Origin: Rheum nobile
Lineage: Eukaryota > Streptophyta > Magnoliopsida > Caryophyllales > Polygonaceae
Length of the DNA stretch: 64,000 nucleotides
Reading direction: 5' to 3'
NCBI GenBank assembly: GCA_027886185.1
Contig: WOAB01000093.1
Coordinates: forward strand, 3,596,001 to 3,660,000
Shown in pieces: positions 44,560-55,906 of this stretch. Every line of letters begins with the position of its first letter. Within the stretch, counting starts at the first letter, position 1. Below the pieces are notes generated by a model, which was not told the DNA's origin, did not search any database, and saw nothing but the letters and a program-made list of their open reading frames with translations. A program made the translations under genes and the position numbers.

Positions 44560-46095
44560 TTGGAGTCCCTGTCTGGGCTTCTAAGGAGAAATCGGGTAGT
44601 TTTTGCATGGAGCCCATATGAAATGTCGGGTCTAGCACCAGATATTGCTTGCCATAGATTGAGTGTTCGACCGGATGCTAAGCCCGTGGTGCAAAGGTCT
44701 AGGCGCTCCTTAGTGGAGCATTCTGATGCAGTTGTGGCTGAGGTAGAGAAATTGTTAGAGGCCGGGGCAATCAGGGAAGTGCAGTATCCAACTTGGATAA
44801 CTAATACTGTGGTGGTCAAGAAGAAGAGCGGGGATTTGTGAGTATGTGTTGATTTTACCGACTTGAACAAGGCGTGTCCTAAAGACATGTTCCATCTCCC
44901 CAAGATTGATCAATTGGTAGATGCTACAGCTAGGTCATGCAAGGATGAGCTTCCTGGATGCTTATAGGGGTACCATCAAATCCCCCTATTTGAGGATGAT
45001 CAAGAGAAAACTGTGTTTTTGACTCCAAGAGGAATCTATTGCTACAAGGTAATGCCCTTTGGTCTCAAGAATGTCGAGGCCACTTTTCAGAGGACTGTCA
45101 TCAATCTATTCTCAGACTTGCTCGATGATACAGTGGAGGTGTATATTGATGACATGGTAGTAAAGAGCATGCATGAGGTTGATCATTTGAGAGACCTCCA
45201 ACAAGTATTTGATATCATGAAGAAGTATAATCTGCGACTCAATGCTTCCAAGTGTGCTTTTGGAGTGAGTTCAGGGAACTTTCTGGGGCATCTAGTGACG
45301 AGAAGAGGCATTGAAGCCAACTCAGATCAAATTTTAGCAATTCAGGCCATCAAGAGTCCGAGTAATGTGAAAGACGTGCAAAAGCTCACAAGAATGGTTG
45401 CAGTGCTGAACCGTTTCATTAGTAGATCTTCTGACAGGTGTAGCGCCTTCTTCAAACTGCTAAAGGGGGATCGTATATTCCAGTGGGATGATGAGTGCGA
45501 GCGCTCGTTGTCAAAACTCAAAGCTTATTTGCAGAGGCCTCCTATCCTCATGGTTCCTAAAGGAGGGGAGAAATTGTTTATCTATTTAGCAGTTTCAGAG
45601 AAGGCAGTCAGTGTTGTTCTTATCAAGGAGATGGTTAGAGTTCAACTCCCGGTTTATTATATCAGCAAAACACTTCTAGACGCGGAGACTCGGTACACTC
45701 CTTTGGAAAAGTTGCTCTTGGCATTGGTAACCGCAGCAAGGAAGTTGAATCACTACTTCCAGGCTCATCCGGTTGCAGTCATTACCGCATTTCCGCTCAA
45801 GGCTTTGCTTTCTAGTTCGGATTTGTCTGGCAGAGTGGCATGTTGGGCGGTTGAACTGGGGCAATACGAGATCCGATTTGTTAGTAGAATTGCAATCAAG
45901 GGCCAAATCCTCACAAATTTCGTAGCTGAGTTCGTGGGGCACGTCCCGGGGCCAGAGATGCAGATGTGGTCATTGTGTGTCGACCGACAGGCTCCTTGGG
46001 AGATGCAGATTGACGGATCTAGCAACAGAAAGGGAGCCGGTGCAAGTTTGGTGTTGACTTCTCCAACAAGGGAAATAATCATCGCGAGATCGTGA
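44560..46095 (+). pseudogene. Reverse transcriptase and RNase H of the Tat-like element, with start of a second RNase H
   Basis: RT fingers: VVFAWSPYEMSGLAPDIACH and WITNTVVVKKKSG, then a TGA at 44839 (CGA expected, reading RVCVDFTDLNKACPKD). Frameshifts affect the FLDAY-GYHQI motif near 44950. From 45013 the frame is open: MPFGLKNVEATFQRTVINLF, the catalytic VYIDDMVV, LNASKCAFGV and NFLGHLVTRRGIEAN. The Gypsy RNase H follows with VYYISKTLLDAETRYTPLEK. At about 45995 the second RNase H starts (WEMQIDGSSNRKGAGASLVL) and is cut off at 46095. Known role: cDNA synthesis and removal of template RNA. Confidence 0.88.
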
Positions 46096-46328
46096 GGTCC
46101 CATAGCAAGCATGTCAAGCCACGTGGCTTTGAAGTTCAGGATTTTGTCCTATGCAAAGTTCTAACCAACACTCGGGACTCCATAGAGGGCAAGCTAGGAC
46201 CGAACTGGGAGGGGCCATATCGCGTGATAGCCAACCCTGGAAATGGCTCCTACAAGTTGGAGGACATGGATGGCAAGGTGGTGCCACGCACCTGGAACGT
46301 CTTGAACCTGAAGAGATTCTACATCTGA
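46096..46328 (+). pseudogene. Integrase C-terminal remnant of the Tat-like element
   Basis: EIVRSHSKHVKPRGFEVQDF and GKLGPNWEGPYRVIANPGNG, ending LKRFYI at 46328, match the integrase tail found on the minus strand near 63310-63074. The zinc-binding and DDE domains are absent. The junction with RNase H falls at a short shared CGCGAGATCG-like sequence. Confidence 0.88.
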
Positions 46329-46659
46329 GCACATTCTAGGTAGGGGGGTACTCTTTTTCCTCTCTGTACGGTTTTTCCCATGAGGTTTTCCTACAGAGAG
46401 GTTTTAACGAGGCTCCCGAGGTTGGTCCACTAATACATTCTTTTCTTTGAGCGGATATGTTTATGTTATGACATTTTTGAATTACATGTATTGCAATACA
46501 TTATGTCTTTGTTAGCACATACAATTGAAACTCCTCAGCACATGAAGCAAAGCATGGCAAATGTAAGGGGAAACAGTCAGCCAATTGCCCAACAACCAAG
46601 TCCCTTGGCACGCCAAGGGCCCGCTAAAGAGCGTAACCGAGTTCGCAAGTTGCAACTTA
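46329..46659 (+). other. 3' untranslated region, first part
   Basis: Contains GTTTTTCCCATGAGGTTTTC, shared with the minus-strand relative near 63035. No gene. Confidence 0.6.
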
Positions 46660-46930
46660 CCTAGGCCGAGTCACGGGCTACATCGAGTCAGTAAGTTGAT
46701 GCTCTCCTGTAACCGTCTCGGATTACAACCAAGCCTAAGCTGACAAGTGCCGCTTAAATAGGCCGCGACGTGGGCCATGGCGGGTCGGTAAGTGCCGTAT
46801 CCCCATGACCACTCCAGATTACAACCAAGTCCGAGCTGGCGAATGTCACTCAATAGGCCGCGACATGGGCCATGGTGGGTCGGTAAGTGCTGCATCCCCG
46901 TGACCACTCCGGATTTCAACTCGGTGTTCA
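46660..46930. repeat. Three tandem repeats of about 95 bp
   Basis: Units begin near 46660, 46757 and 46852 and share TAGGCCG, GGGTCGGTAAGTGC-like and GATTACAACCAAG segments. Located in the 3' UTR of the Tat-like element. Confidence 0.8.
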
Positions 46931-46964
46931 AGTGGATGTCGAGAAAACAAGCCGAATAAGGAAA

Positions 46965-47545
46965 ACATCGACCGTACGGACCGTGCGCCACACCGCATGG
47001 CCCGTGCGGTGCCCTCGACTTGTCAGTCATAAAATCAAGCGCCGACCGCATGACCATGCGTTTTACCGCACAGGTCGTGCGGTCCCTTCGACTTTTCCAA
47101 GAAATCGGATCACTGTCTGCACGGCCGTGCGTTTTTCCGTACGGGCTGTGCGGTGCTCTCGGCTTTTCAGCCGGAAAATTAAAAGTGTCGGCCGCACGGC
47201 CGTGCATTTTTTCGCACTGGTCGTGCAGTGCTCTCGGCTTTTCAGCCATAAAAACTAAAAGCGCCGATCGTACGGCCGTGCGTTTTACCGCACAGGTTGT
47301 ACGGTTCCTTCGATTTTTCCAAAAAATTGGATCACTGCCTGCACGGCCGTGCGTTTTTCCACACCGGCCGTGCGGTGGTCTCGACTTTTCAGCCAAAAAA
47401 TCTTAAGTGTCGACTGCACGGCCGTGCGTTTTTCCACACAGGTCGTGCGGTACCCTCGACTTTTCATCAAGAAAATGCTTTCGAAGACCGCACGGCCGTG
47501 CGGTGCTCTCGACTTGCTACTTAAAAATCGGGCCCGTACGGTCCA
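46965..47545. repeat. About 75-bp tandem array of CCGCAC...GTGCGG dyads
   Basis: Seven to eight units. The GCACGGCCGTGC palindrome recurs at 47119, 47194, 47270, 47341, 47416 and 47490. Each unit also holds a second dyad of the form CCGCAC-N5-GTGCGG and a CTCTCGGCTTTTCAGCC-like spacer. The dyads vary compensatorily in places (GTAC for GCAC). Confidence 0.9.
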
Positions 47546-47594
47546 CTTTGTCGGTTCCTCAGATCCGATGCCTCCGAAGACCCGAGGGGCAAAA

Positions 47595-47992
47595 TGATGA
47601 GGGAAATTCCACCTTCCTTATTTATCTGTAATTAGCTATTTTCTCAATAAAGGATAATTAGTTATGGATAAAAAGTAAAAGATAATAACATCATTTTATT
47701 CATTAAAAGCATATAATGGGCCTATTAAGTAACGAAGCTAGTTTATTCAAGCCCAGGTATTAAATATTCTTAACCTAACCCTCTTTCTGACTTCTTCTAC
47801 GTTCTTTTGCCTCCTTGGCTGTCACCATTAATCGTAGAGAGTTTTTTTGCCTGACTTGAGCGTCGTCCGTTGACTCGTTTTGTGGTTTCAGGATCAACTG
47901 AAAGGTTAGTTACTTCATCTGAAGTGCGGAGATCATCGAATAGAGTCGTTTCAGTTCAAATCCGCAAGAAAGATCAAATTCCTGCTTCTATA
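47595..47992 (+). repeat. 3' LTR of the Tat-like element
   Basis: 398 bp; starts TGATGAGGGAAATTCC after GAGGGGCAAAA. It lacks about 25 bp present in the 5' LTR near 41898-41925. Its terminal CA is mutated to TA. Confidence 0.85.
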
Positions 47993-48028
47993 TTTACTAT
48001 ATATATTTCCCCATTATCTAATAAATAG

Positions 48029-48638
48029 CGGAAGAGCTACTTGCGTCCTGACACGGTGCTATTTGCACCGTGTCAGTGGCGCACGACACTCACTGCCGCG
48101 CGGTAGTGAGTGTCGGCCGGCGGTCGGCGGTGGGTGCCGGTGGTGGTTCCGGCGGTGGGTGTCGGCGGAATTCGCGTGCCCTGGGCGTCGCGTGGAGGGA
48201 GTTCGATCTGGCACCGTCGCGCGGTGGTGGTACCGGGAGTTCGATTTCGCCGGTGATGGTTTTAGGGTTTAGGGTGGTAGAATATTCGGTGGATTTCAAT
48301 CAGAATTATTGTTGCGTCCGTGAATGAATTACTTTCGGTGGATTTCAATCACAATTTTTCGGTGAATTTTAAGAACCTGACTTGACCCGAACCTGACTCG
48401 ATATTTTTTAAGACTCGATATAATTTTAAAATTCAATATTTTTTAAATATCGAAGAAGAATCCGACTCGACCTAAACCCGACCCGAACTCAACCCGAAAA
48501 TTTATACGACTCGATCGATCCACTGTCGGACACCTCCGACATTCACCACCGCCGGCACCCACCGCCGCGCGGCAGCCACCGCCGTGCGGCAGCCGGTGTG
48601 TGTCAGGGCACTGTGGCCCAGTACAAATAGTATCTGCC
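48029..48638. mobile_element. Mutator-like foldback element with GC-rich arms
   Basis: Ends GGAAGAGCTACTTG and (reverse complement) GGCAGATACTATTTG, with 8-bp TSD ATAAATAG at 48021-48028 and 48639-48646. Long complementary GGTGGGTGTCGGCGG-type arms flank an AT-rich centre with repeated GACTCGATAT and ACCCGAAC words. A short telomere-like TTTAGGGTTTAGGG is at 48261-48274. No gene was seen; the frames through the GC-rich arm are composition effects. Confidence 0.7.
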
Positions 48639-48997
48639 ATAAATAGGTACAATATTGCTCTATAGGTTTTAAGGATACTCTGCACACACGACTCAAATTG
48701 GAAAAGGAATTTTAATTAAATCAACTCATCATGTTTAGCACTGTAGGTAATAGGAAACTACATTAACAAGCAAAATATTTTCAAGTGAAACAAGTCATAA
48801 TGAGTTTCCCCTTCTTTAGTAAGTACTCCGTATACTATTATTATTATGGATAAGTGCCATATGAGAAAGATTAATATGGTACAAAATAAGAATGAATATA
48901 GATCATTGGATTAGAAATAAATCAAAGGTCATGATTGAACTTTCATTAAAAGTCATGTGTCATGCACATGTCTTTAATTCAAAGGGTTGACTATTGG

Positions 48998-49225
48998 AGC
49001 ACCACCACCGACCATCGGACCACCGTCGCCGGTCATCGGGCCACCACCGCCGTTCGCCGGACCACCACCACCGGTCGTCGGACCACCACTGTCGGTCGTC
49101 GGACCACCGCTGCCGGTCAACGGACCGCCGCCGCCGGTCGACGGACCACCGACGCCGGTCATCGGACCACCGCCACCGAGCGCCGGACCACCGTTGGTCG
49201 CCGGACCACAGCCGGCCACCAGACC
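48998..49225. repeat. 21-bp GC-rich minisatellite
   Basis: About eleven units of the CCGGTCGTCGGACCACC type. All frames stay open. One frame gives a Pro-rich VGPPPPV-like repeat, so either a captured Pro-rich protein fragment or a pure DNA repeat is possible. Confidence 0.85.
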
Positions 49226-49229
49226 ACCC

Positions 49230-49930
49230 TTGGGTGCATGTGAACTCTATTAGAAGTGCAAGCCTTTGAGTGTGCATGCCTTTTGACTTTCAAGTGCATG
49301 TGAAATCTAGTGCATGCTTTATGTGTTATTAGTGCATGCAAGTTTTATTGGGAGTGCATGGAAATTCAACTGAAAAGTGCATACGAATTAGAAAATTGGT
49401 GCATGTAAATTCTAGGAGTGTGCATGTGAATTCAACCGAAAGTGCATGTAAATTCTATTGAAGTGCATGCCTTTGAGTGTACTTATATGTCTTTTGACTT
49501 TTGAGTGCATGTGAAATCAAATGCATGTTTTATGTGTTGTGAGTGCATGCGAGTTCAACTAAGAGTGCATGTAAATTCTACTAAAGTGCATGCCTTTGAG
49601 TGTACTTATATGTCTTTTGACTTTTGAGTGCATGTGAAATCAAGTGCATGCTTTATGTGTTGTGAGTGCATACAAATTCAACTGAGAGTGCATGCGAGTT
49701 ATACATGCACAAAAATGTTAAATTCACATGCACAATAATTCGCATACACATTTAAGTCAGCAACTTGCACTCCAATCCAAAAAAATACATGCACAAAATG
49801 TTGAATTTACATGCACAGAAGTGTTGCATTCGCTTGCACTTTTCAAGTCATTGACTTGCACTTTTAGGCCTCCGGCTTGCACTTTGTCAGTAATGTTCAA
49901 AAAACAAAGGCATGCACAAAAAGGTCTCCG
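49230..49930. repeat. GTGCATG motif array, orientation switching near 49700
   Basis: More than twenty copies of AGTGCATGTGAA-like words to about 49700, followed by reversed CATGCACAA-like words to 49930. This gives the element a loose dyad symmetry. Confidence 0.85.
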
Positions 49931-50022
49931 TGTTGTATTTTTTTTAGCTTTTAATCTGATCTAACGGATAAGAGTTATTGTTATTTTGTATTATAAGGGC
50001 CTTTCTCACCAGAATCGCACCC

Positions 50023-50094
<72 letters not shown>
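50023..50094. repeat. (TTA)n microsatellite
   Basis: About 24 units; borders element D. Confidence 0.97.
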
Positions 50095-50658
50095 CGATTC
50101 AAATAAATAATCCAAATTCCTTATATTGTAAATTAGTGACCCAAAAAATAAGCCTAATATGATTTAAGTTTTAAAGACGTGACCCTGTAAAATTGCTTAC
50201 AAATCAACTGTTTAATATTATTGGTGAGCAACTTACATTAACAAGAATTAAAACACTTCTCCAAATGCATCTACATACTCGGAATCAAAGACATTCGATT
50301 AATGTAGAAGAGAATTTAAAGGGTGAAACAATTATTCTTTTTGCTAAACACGACAAAATTAGTGGATTCGATCACTTAATCAAATTCCTCCCTCAATAAG
50401 TATGGTTAAAATTGGGGGATGATCAAAATAGCTAGAATGAAAGATAAATATCTTTTTTTTGAAAAAAAAGAGCAAAAAGCATTAATTTGATAGAGAGTAC
50501 TTATAATTAAGTGATTTTTGCACTTAACCACCCCTTAGTTTTTTTTTTTTTTTTTGCACTTAATTACTTCTTATCTTCATTTAAAAAAAATAAAAATCAC
50601 CCCTTAACTCAAATTATTTGCATTTAAACACCTCTTATCTTCAACTTTTATAAAAAAA
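50095..50658. other. AT-rich interval, no recognised gene
   Basis: A small frame at 50193-50399 is unsupported. Short related CACTTAA-type words near 50520-50640 were noted without a clear element. Confidence 0.3.
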
Positions 50659-50926
50659 TCTATACATATATATATATTAAAGCAAGGGAATTTATAGCCA
50701 CCATATTCATTCAGGTTCTACAAATCCTAGGTGTCAATTTGTGGTTAATTCACTTTGTTTATTAATAATATATTTCAATTTATTTATATTAATATTAAAA
50801 CAACCATCAAATCTTAACAAAACAAATCTCAACAAAACAAAATTTCCAATTTAACGTAATTATTAATTAGCATATAAAAATATTTTGATTTGGATGCAAA
50901 TGTTGCATACTATATATATATATATA

Positions 50927-52910
50927 GACTTACGCTCTAGTAAAACAACCTCTTATGGTGAAACGGGTGAATAAATAATGATCGTTGGATTAGACTAGAA
51001 TTAAGAGTTGTGATCTAATTTGAAGGGACACAAAATTAAAATGTAGAATCACCCACACCAAATCCTTCCTATTTCCTGATTTCATGGGATATGAAATATC
51101 ATCTTTTCACAATTAACTCTCATTCAACGTAACCCTCGTTTTCATATTTTCCATTCCACCTCCTCCATTGTTGACGGCAGGCTCTCTCATCCTCATCTTC
51201 ACGCTCACCCCCACAGTCCACAACCGTCTCTCTCTATCCTTGACGGATTCGGGTTCGGGTTCAACGCTAATGCACTCCGCCTCTTCGTTTGAGGACTGAA
51301 ACCGCAGCACGAATTTCGGGGAGCAGAGTTGCCGTGAATATGATATTCATTACGTATTTTAGGGAAACTATTACGCTTATTGATTGTTGATTGTTCAATC
51401 TCTTTTTCGCTTGCTTAATTGTTAGTGTTTGCTTATGTTATCCGCCCTTGATTTCGGGAAACTTCTGATCGGGATGATTCTTTGGAGTTCATTTTTTTAT
51501 TCACCTCATTTTCTCTTTCTTGTTAATAATTGCAATCATTCTCGCCCTTGTCAACCGGTATATGATAAATTATCCTCTACTGATTGGTATTTGTGGTCTC
51601 AAGCAATACTTTATGAAGAAATTTAAGTTTTCTTCCACTTTTCTAAATTAAAACGATGGATTAACAAGGAAGAAAATTCTGATATGTGGATCATCATCAT
51701 ATTTGTAAAATTATATTGCTGTTTGCTGTGATATAGGTGTCATGATTTTAATATATGCATTGAATCAACAATCGACCGTCGGGCATATGGGCGTGAATGT
51801 GATATTCAGTTGTATGGAAGTGATATGCATTTTCCATACAGTGATATGCAGAATATACTTGTATGATATGCAATTTATAATTATGGATTATTTCTTTGGC
51901 CGTGAATATGATATTCATTTGTGTGGATGAGATATGCATTTTTCATAAATTGATATGCATAATATACTTGTTGATATGCATTTTTTTATGATAGATTATT
52001 TCATTGGTTGTGATTGTGATATTCATTTGTGTGGATGAGTTATGCATTTTCTATATATTGATATGCAGAATAAGCCACGGGCGTGGCCAAAGAAGATCTC
52101 GCTGAGTGATATTCTCGTCAGAAGCTGAGAAGAACAAGCCGCATGCACGGAAAGGAAGCCGCGGGCACGACCAAGGAAGATCTTGCTGAGTTCGGCCATG
52201 CAATTGTGTGGATGGGATATGCATTTATTGTAAAATGATATGTAGAATACACTTGTATGAAATACAATTTGTAATTATGGATTATTTCCTTGACCGTAAA
52301 TATGATATTTATTTGTGTGGATGGGATATGCATTTTTTGTACAGTGATATGCAGAATATACTTATATGATATGCAGTTTTTCTCTCTCCAATCTCCTTCT
52401 CCTTGTACAGTGATATGCAAAATATACTTGTATGTTTTAAATTGTAATATCAATTACCACAATGTGCATATCTGTTCAATGTTTTTGAATATCAGTATAT
52501 ATACGATTGACCATGGTCCATGATCACGAATAACAATTATTCAATAATACTTGTACAATATTCATCTTTTTCGTGTCGATATGCAGATTTTTCGTGTCGA
52601 TATGCAAATGTTTCGTGTCGATATGCATAACAGTTTATAAATTTCTGGACCGAAGCTCTGCGTGGAGGATTTACGTTTTCTCTCTCCAATCTCTTTCTAA
52701 CTGCCTATTTTGGAGGATATTCTCTCTCCTATTTTAGATTTTCTTTTTTTCTCATCCGATTTTTATGGTAACTGATTATTATGGGCCTTGTATTGTGGAA
52801 ACCCTCCTACCATAAAATCCCTACAACCCCTCAATTCATCCATCCATTTGCTTTAATCCAACGATCCTCATTTATGCACCCGTTTCACCACAAGACTCGT
52901 TTTACCTGAG

Positions 52911-52913
<3 letters not shown>
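50927..52913. mobile_element. Inverted-repeat element A in TA/TC microsatellite
   Basis: Left end GACTTACGCTCTAGTAAAAC after (TA)n; right end (reverse complement) GCGCTCAGGTAAAACGAG next to (TC)n. Both lead to GGTGAAACGGGTG and GATCGTTGGATT. The core at 51780-52630 is an array of GATATGCA words. No transposase. It is an inverted relative of element B. Confidence 0.72.
51780..52630. repeat. GATATGCA array of element A
   Basis: About twenty copies, nearly all in plus orientation, often followed by GAATATACTTGTATGATATG. GC-rich islands with CGGGC(A/G)(C/T)G and GAAGATCT interrupt it near 52075-52200. Confidence 0.85.

Positions 52914-52998
<85 letters not shown>
52914..52998. repeat. (TC)n(TA)n compound microsatellite between elements A and B
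   Basis: (TC)n to about 52955 and (TA)n to 52998. Confidence 0.97.
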
Positions 52999-53001
<3 letters not shown>

Positions 53002-53219
53002 GCTCCGGTAAAACGACTCTTATGGTAAAACGAGTGCACAATTATGGAGCGTCGGATTGAGGATGATAGATGGCTAGATTAGGAGAGAGAAAATAGGGTG
53101 TAGTGGGGGTGTGAATCATGGAATAAATATCACCACCAAAATAGGCAGTTAGAAGGAGATTGGAGAGAGAAAGATTGGAGAAAGAAAACGTGGATTTGGT
53201 CCAAAAATTTTTAAACCGT

Positions 53220-54260
53220 TCTGCATATCGACACAAAAAATCTGCATATCGAGACGAAAAAGATGAATATTGTTATATATAATTTGCATATATGTTAATC
53301 TTGTTCATGTTCCATCGTATATAATGCATCGACTAAATTGAGATGCAATGTGTTAATATCAAAGCACATTATCTGAATATCGTTCGAGTATTATTGAATA
53401 ATTGTTATTCGTGATCATGGTCAATTGTATATATACTGATATTCAAAGACATTGAACAGATATGCACATTGTGATAATGGATATTTCAATTTAAAACATA
53501 CAAGTATATTCTGCATATCACTGTACAAAAAATGCATATCACATCCACACAAATGAATATCATATTTACGACCAAGAAAATAATCCATCAAATTGCATAT
53601 CATACAAGTATATTCTGCATATCATTGTACAACAAATGCATATCCCATCCATATAATTGCATGACCAGACTCAGCGAGATCTTCCTTGGCCGCGCCCATG
53701 GCTTCCTTTTTGCGCCCGCAGCTTGTTCTTCTCAGCTTCTATCTAGAATATCACTCAGCGATATCTTCCTTGGTCGCGCCCGCGGCTCCCTTTCCGCACC
53801 CATGGCTTATTCTGCATATCAGTGTATAGAGAATGCATAACTCATCTACACAAATAAATATCTCAATCACAATCAATGAAATAATCTATCATAAAAAATT
53901 GCATATCATACAAGTATATTATGCATATCACTGTAAAAAAATGCATATCTCATCCACACAAATGAATATCATATTCACGGCCAAAGAAATAATCCATAAT
54001 TACAAATTGCATACCATATAAGTATATTATGCATATCAATGTATGGAAAATGCATATCACATCCACACAAATGAATATCACAATCACGGCCAGTGAAATA
54101 ATCTATAATAACAAATTGCATATCATACAAGTATTGTCTGCATATCAATGCATGGAAAATGCATATCTCTTTCATACAACTGAATATCACATTCACGGCC
54201 AGATACATAATCCATAATCACAGAATGCATATCATACAAGTATATCTGAATATCATACAT
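53220..54260. repeat. TGCATATC array of element B
   Basis: About thirty copies of TGCATATC, the reverse complement of the element A word, with CATCCACACAAATGAATATC-type spacers. CG-rich blocks near 53660-53810 correspond to those of A. Confidence 0.85.
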
Positions 54261-54479
54261 ATACCTCAAATTAGAACTCCAAATCAGCCGACGGTAATGA
54301 AGGACGCCAATAATCCACGAGCCAAAAAATTACACATGCAAAATCGAATGAAAATCATAAATTAGAACTCCAAATTATGTATACAAGGTTGAAGACGATG
54401 ACCCTATATAGAGCATTTGGGAAATTTGGAAACCCTAAAAACAAACCAACATCACGCAAAAATCAAATAATCGGTGAAT

Positions 54480-54880
54480 AAAATAATTCAATTAATGTAT
54501 TTGGAAAATTTGGAAACCCTAAAAACAAATAAGATCCGTAGCCATTGAACCTCCAAGGATAATATTAAGAAGAAACCCACTCAAGTACCAATCCCTCGCC
54601 GATAGTCGTAGCCCGTCAAGCACGAACACTTGATACACGATCGATCAATATTGGACAAATTAAAATAACTATATCCTACTATGTTGTGATACAGTAGGCT
54701 CTTCATCACCATATAAAATGCATATATCCATTGGCGGCTGCTCTCGTACCACGTCTTCCTCCGTACTTGGCCTGAAAATACGCCGGCTATTGCGAGCGGG
54801 ATGATGGGTTTCCAGCCCTCCGATCTGTCGCTTTCACCGGTGAGCGGGGGAAGAGAATTTGGAGGAAAGGAAGACGATGA
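54480..54880 (-). pseudogene. Possible captured gene fragment, unrecognised
   Basis: Within element B, a minus-strand frame without a Met start reads SSSFPPNSLPPLTGES, then WKPIIPLAIAGVFSGQVRRK and TWYESSRQWIYAFYMVMKSL. The composition is protein-like, unlike the surrounding motif arrays. I recognise no family. Capture by the element is an inference. Confidence 0.25.
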
Positions 54881-55115
54881 ACGATTTTTGGAAGCAGAAA
54901 GGGAGAGGCGATTTAATGGGGAAGTGAATCTGAAGATTGGAGAGAGAGTAAATTAGGGAAAATAAATTCCATAAAATTAGGTAATCTAGTGTGGGTGATT
55001 CTACCCCCTAATCTTGTACCTTCCTAGATTCAATCTCAGCCATCCATCCTCCTATAATCCAACGTCCTAAATTGATACACTCGTTTCACCCTAACAACTT
55101 GTTTTACTAGAGCAT

Positions 55116-55906
55116 AGATCTATATATATATGTACGTTTTTTTTTTCAAAATTTTGTCTTTAAAATTATTTTTAACACTTTTTCAAATTTTGTTTTCAAA
55201 TTTATTATTAAGACTTATTTAACTTTATCATTTTTATTAAAAAAAATATATTATAACAAATATATATATTTATTTATAATCATGTAAACATATTACATAT
55301 TTTAAATATCTAATTTGTTAAAAAATTAATATTGCTACAAATCAGTTAAAACACCACTCTTTTAATATAGATTATTATGTTCTTTATAAAAAGAAATTAA
55401 TTAAAATTTTAGTTCTTCAATATTTGATTTGATTTATTTAAAAAAAAAATTAACTTTTAGTTATGAGAGTAACAAAATATTAAGTTTGATCATGTTTTTC
55501 ACACTCTAATATATATTAAAAACGCTAACAAATCGAACCAAATAATCATATACTATTTTTGTGGAACTGATCAATAATATTCGTAACAAATCTCTAATAT
55601 TAACATTGAGCCAAAATCATAGATTTTTAAATTATAATTTAATCATTCAATGATTGTTCATGATCATATGATAATTAATATAGTTTCAAGTATGAGCATA
55701 TGAAAATTTTCTAGAAAAGTTTTATGGGTTACATGAAATTGTTAAAAAAGTCAAAATTGAAAATATACAAGATTAGTTATCTAATTTTGTCTTTTATTTT
55801 TATTTATTAGGTTTGTTTTCGACTAATCAATAATATCTTTTGTGTTTAGTGAAAGAATGTATGTAAAATTCTTTCAATAATATGTTACAGCTCAAGAACC
55901 ATAGCA
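55116..55906. other. Very AT-rich sequence
   Basis: No gene. ATCTATATATATATG at 55117 could be another Helitron-like 5' end but is inseparable from the TA repeat. Confidence 0.3.

Larger units (their letters stand above)
41617..47992 (+). mobile_element. Tat-like Gypsy element, internally deleted, about 6.4 kb
   Basis: LTRs at 41617-42052 and 47595-47992. The primer site TGGCGCCGTCTGTGG follows the 5' LTR and GAGGGGCAAAA precedes the 3' LTR. Flanking pentamers GTTAC and TTTAC differ at one base. Order: gag, protease, RT, RNase H, start of a second (archaeal-type) RNase H, then the integrase C-terminus after a deletion. The second RNase H places it in or near the Tat/Retand group. Stops and frameshifts make it defective. 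Confidence 0.88.
48848..50022. mobile_element. Inverted-repeat element D in a TTA microsatellite
   Basis: Ends GGATAAGTGCCATATGAGAAAG and (reverse complement) GGGTGCGATTCTGGTGAGAAAG are related terminal repeats. TSD TATTATTAT (48839-48847 and 50023-50031) is indistinguishable from the flanking TTA repeat. Inside are a 21-bp minisatellite and arrays of a GTGCATG word that point one way in the left part and the other way on the right. No transposase. Confidence 0.72.
52999..55115. mobile_element. Inverted-repeat element B in a TA microsatellite
   Basis: Left end CACGCTCCGGTAAAACGAC directly after (TA)n; right end (reverse complement) ATGCTCTAGTAAAACAAG, followed by ATCTATATATATAT. It is arranged as the reverse complement of element A: its left arm matches the right arm of A, and its GATATGCA words read TGCATATC. 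It contains a possible gene fragment near 54480-54880. Confidence 0.72.

Noticed and set aside
46671..47396. A 241-residue minus-strand frame
   Set aside because: It runs through the 75-bp and 95-bp tandem arrays; 75 is a multiple of three, so frames stay open, and the peptide is repetitive.
48261..48274. Telomeric repeat
   Set aside because: Only two TTTAGGG units; a chance or telo-box-sized occurrence inside a foldback element.
48960..49277. Five overlapping frames, including an Asp/Arg-rich and a Pro-rich one
   Set aside because: All are readings of the 21-bp minisatellite.
51780..54260. Spaced short repeats resembling a CRISPR array
   Set aside because: The words are short, irregularly spaced and degenerate, lie in a plant transposon and have no cas genes.
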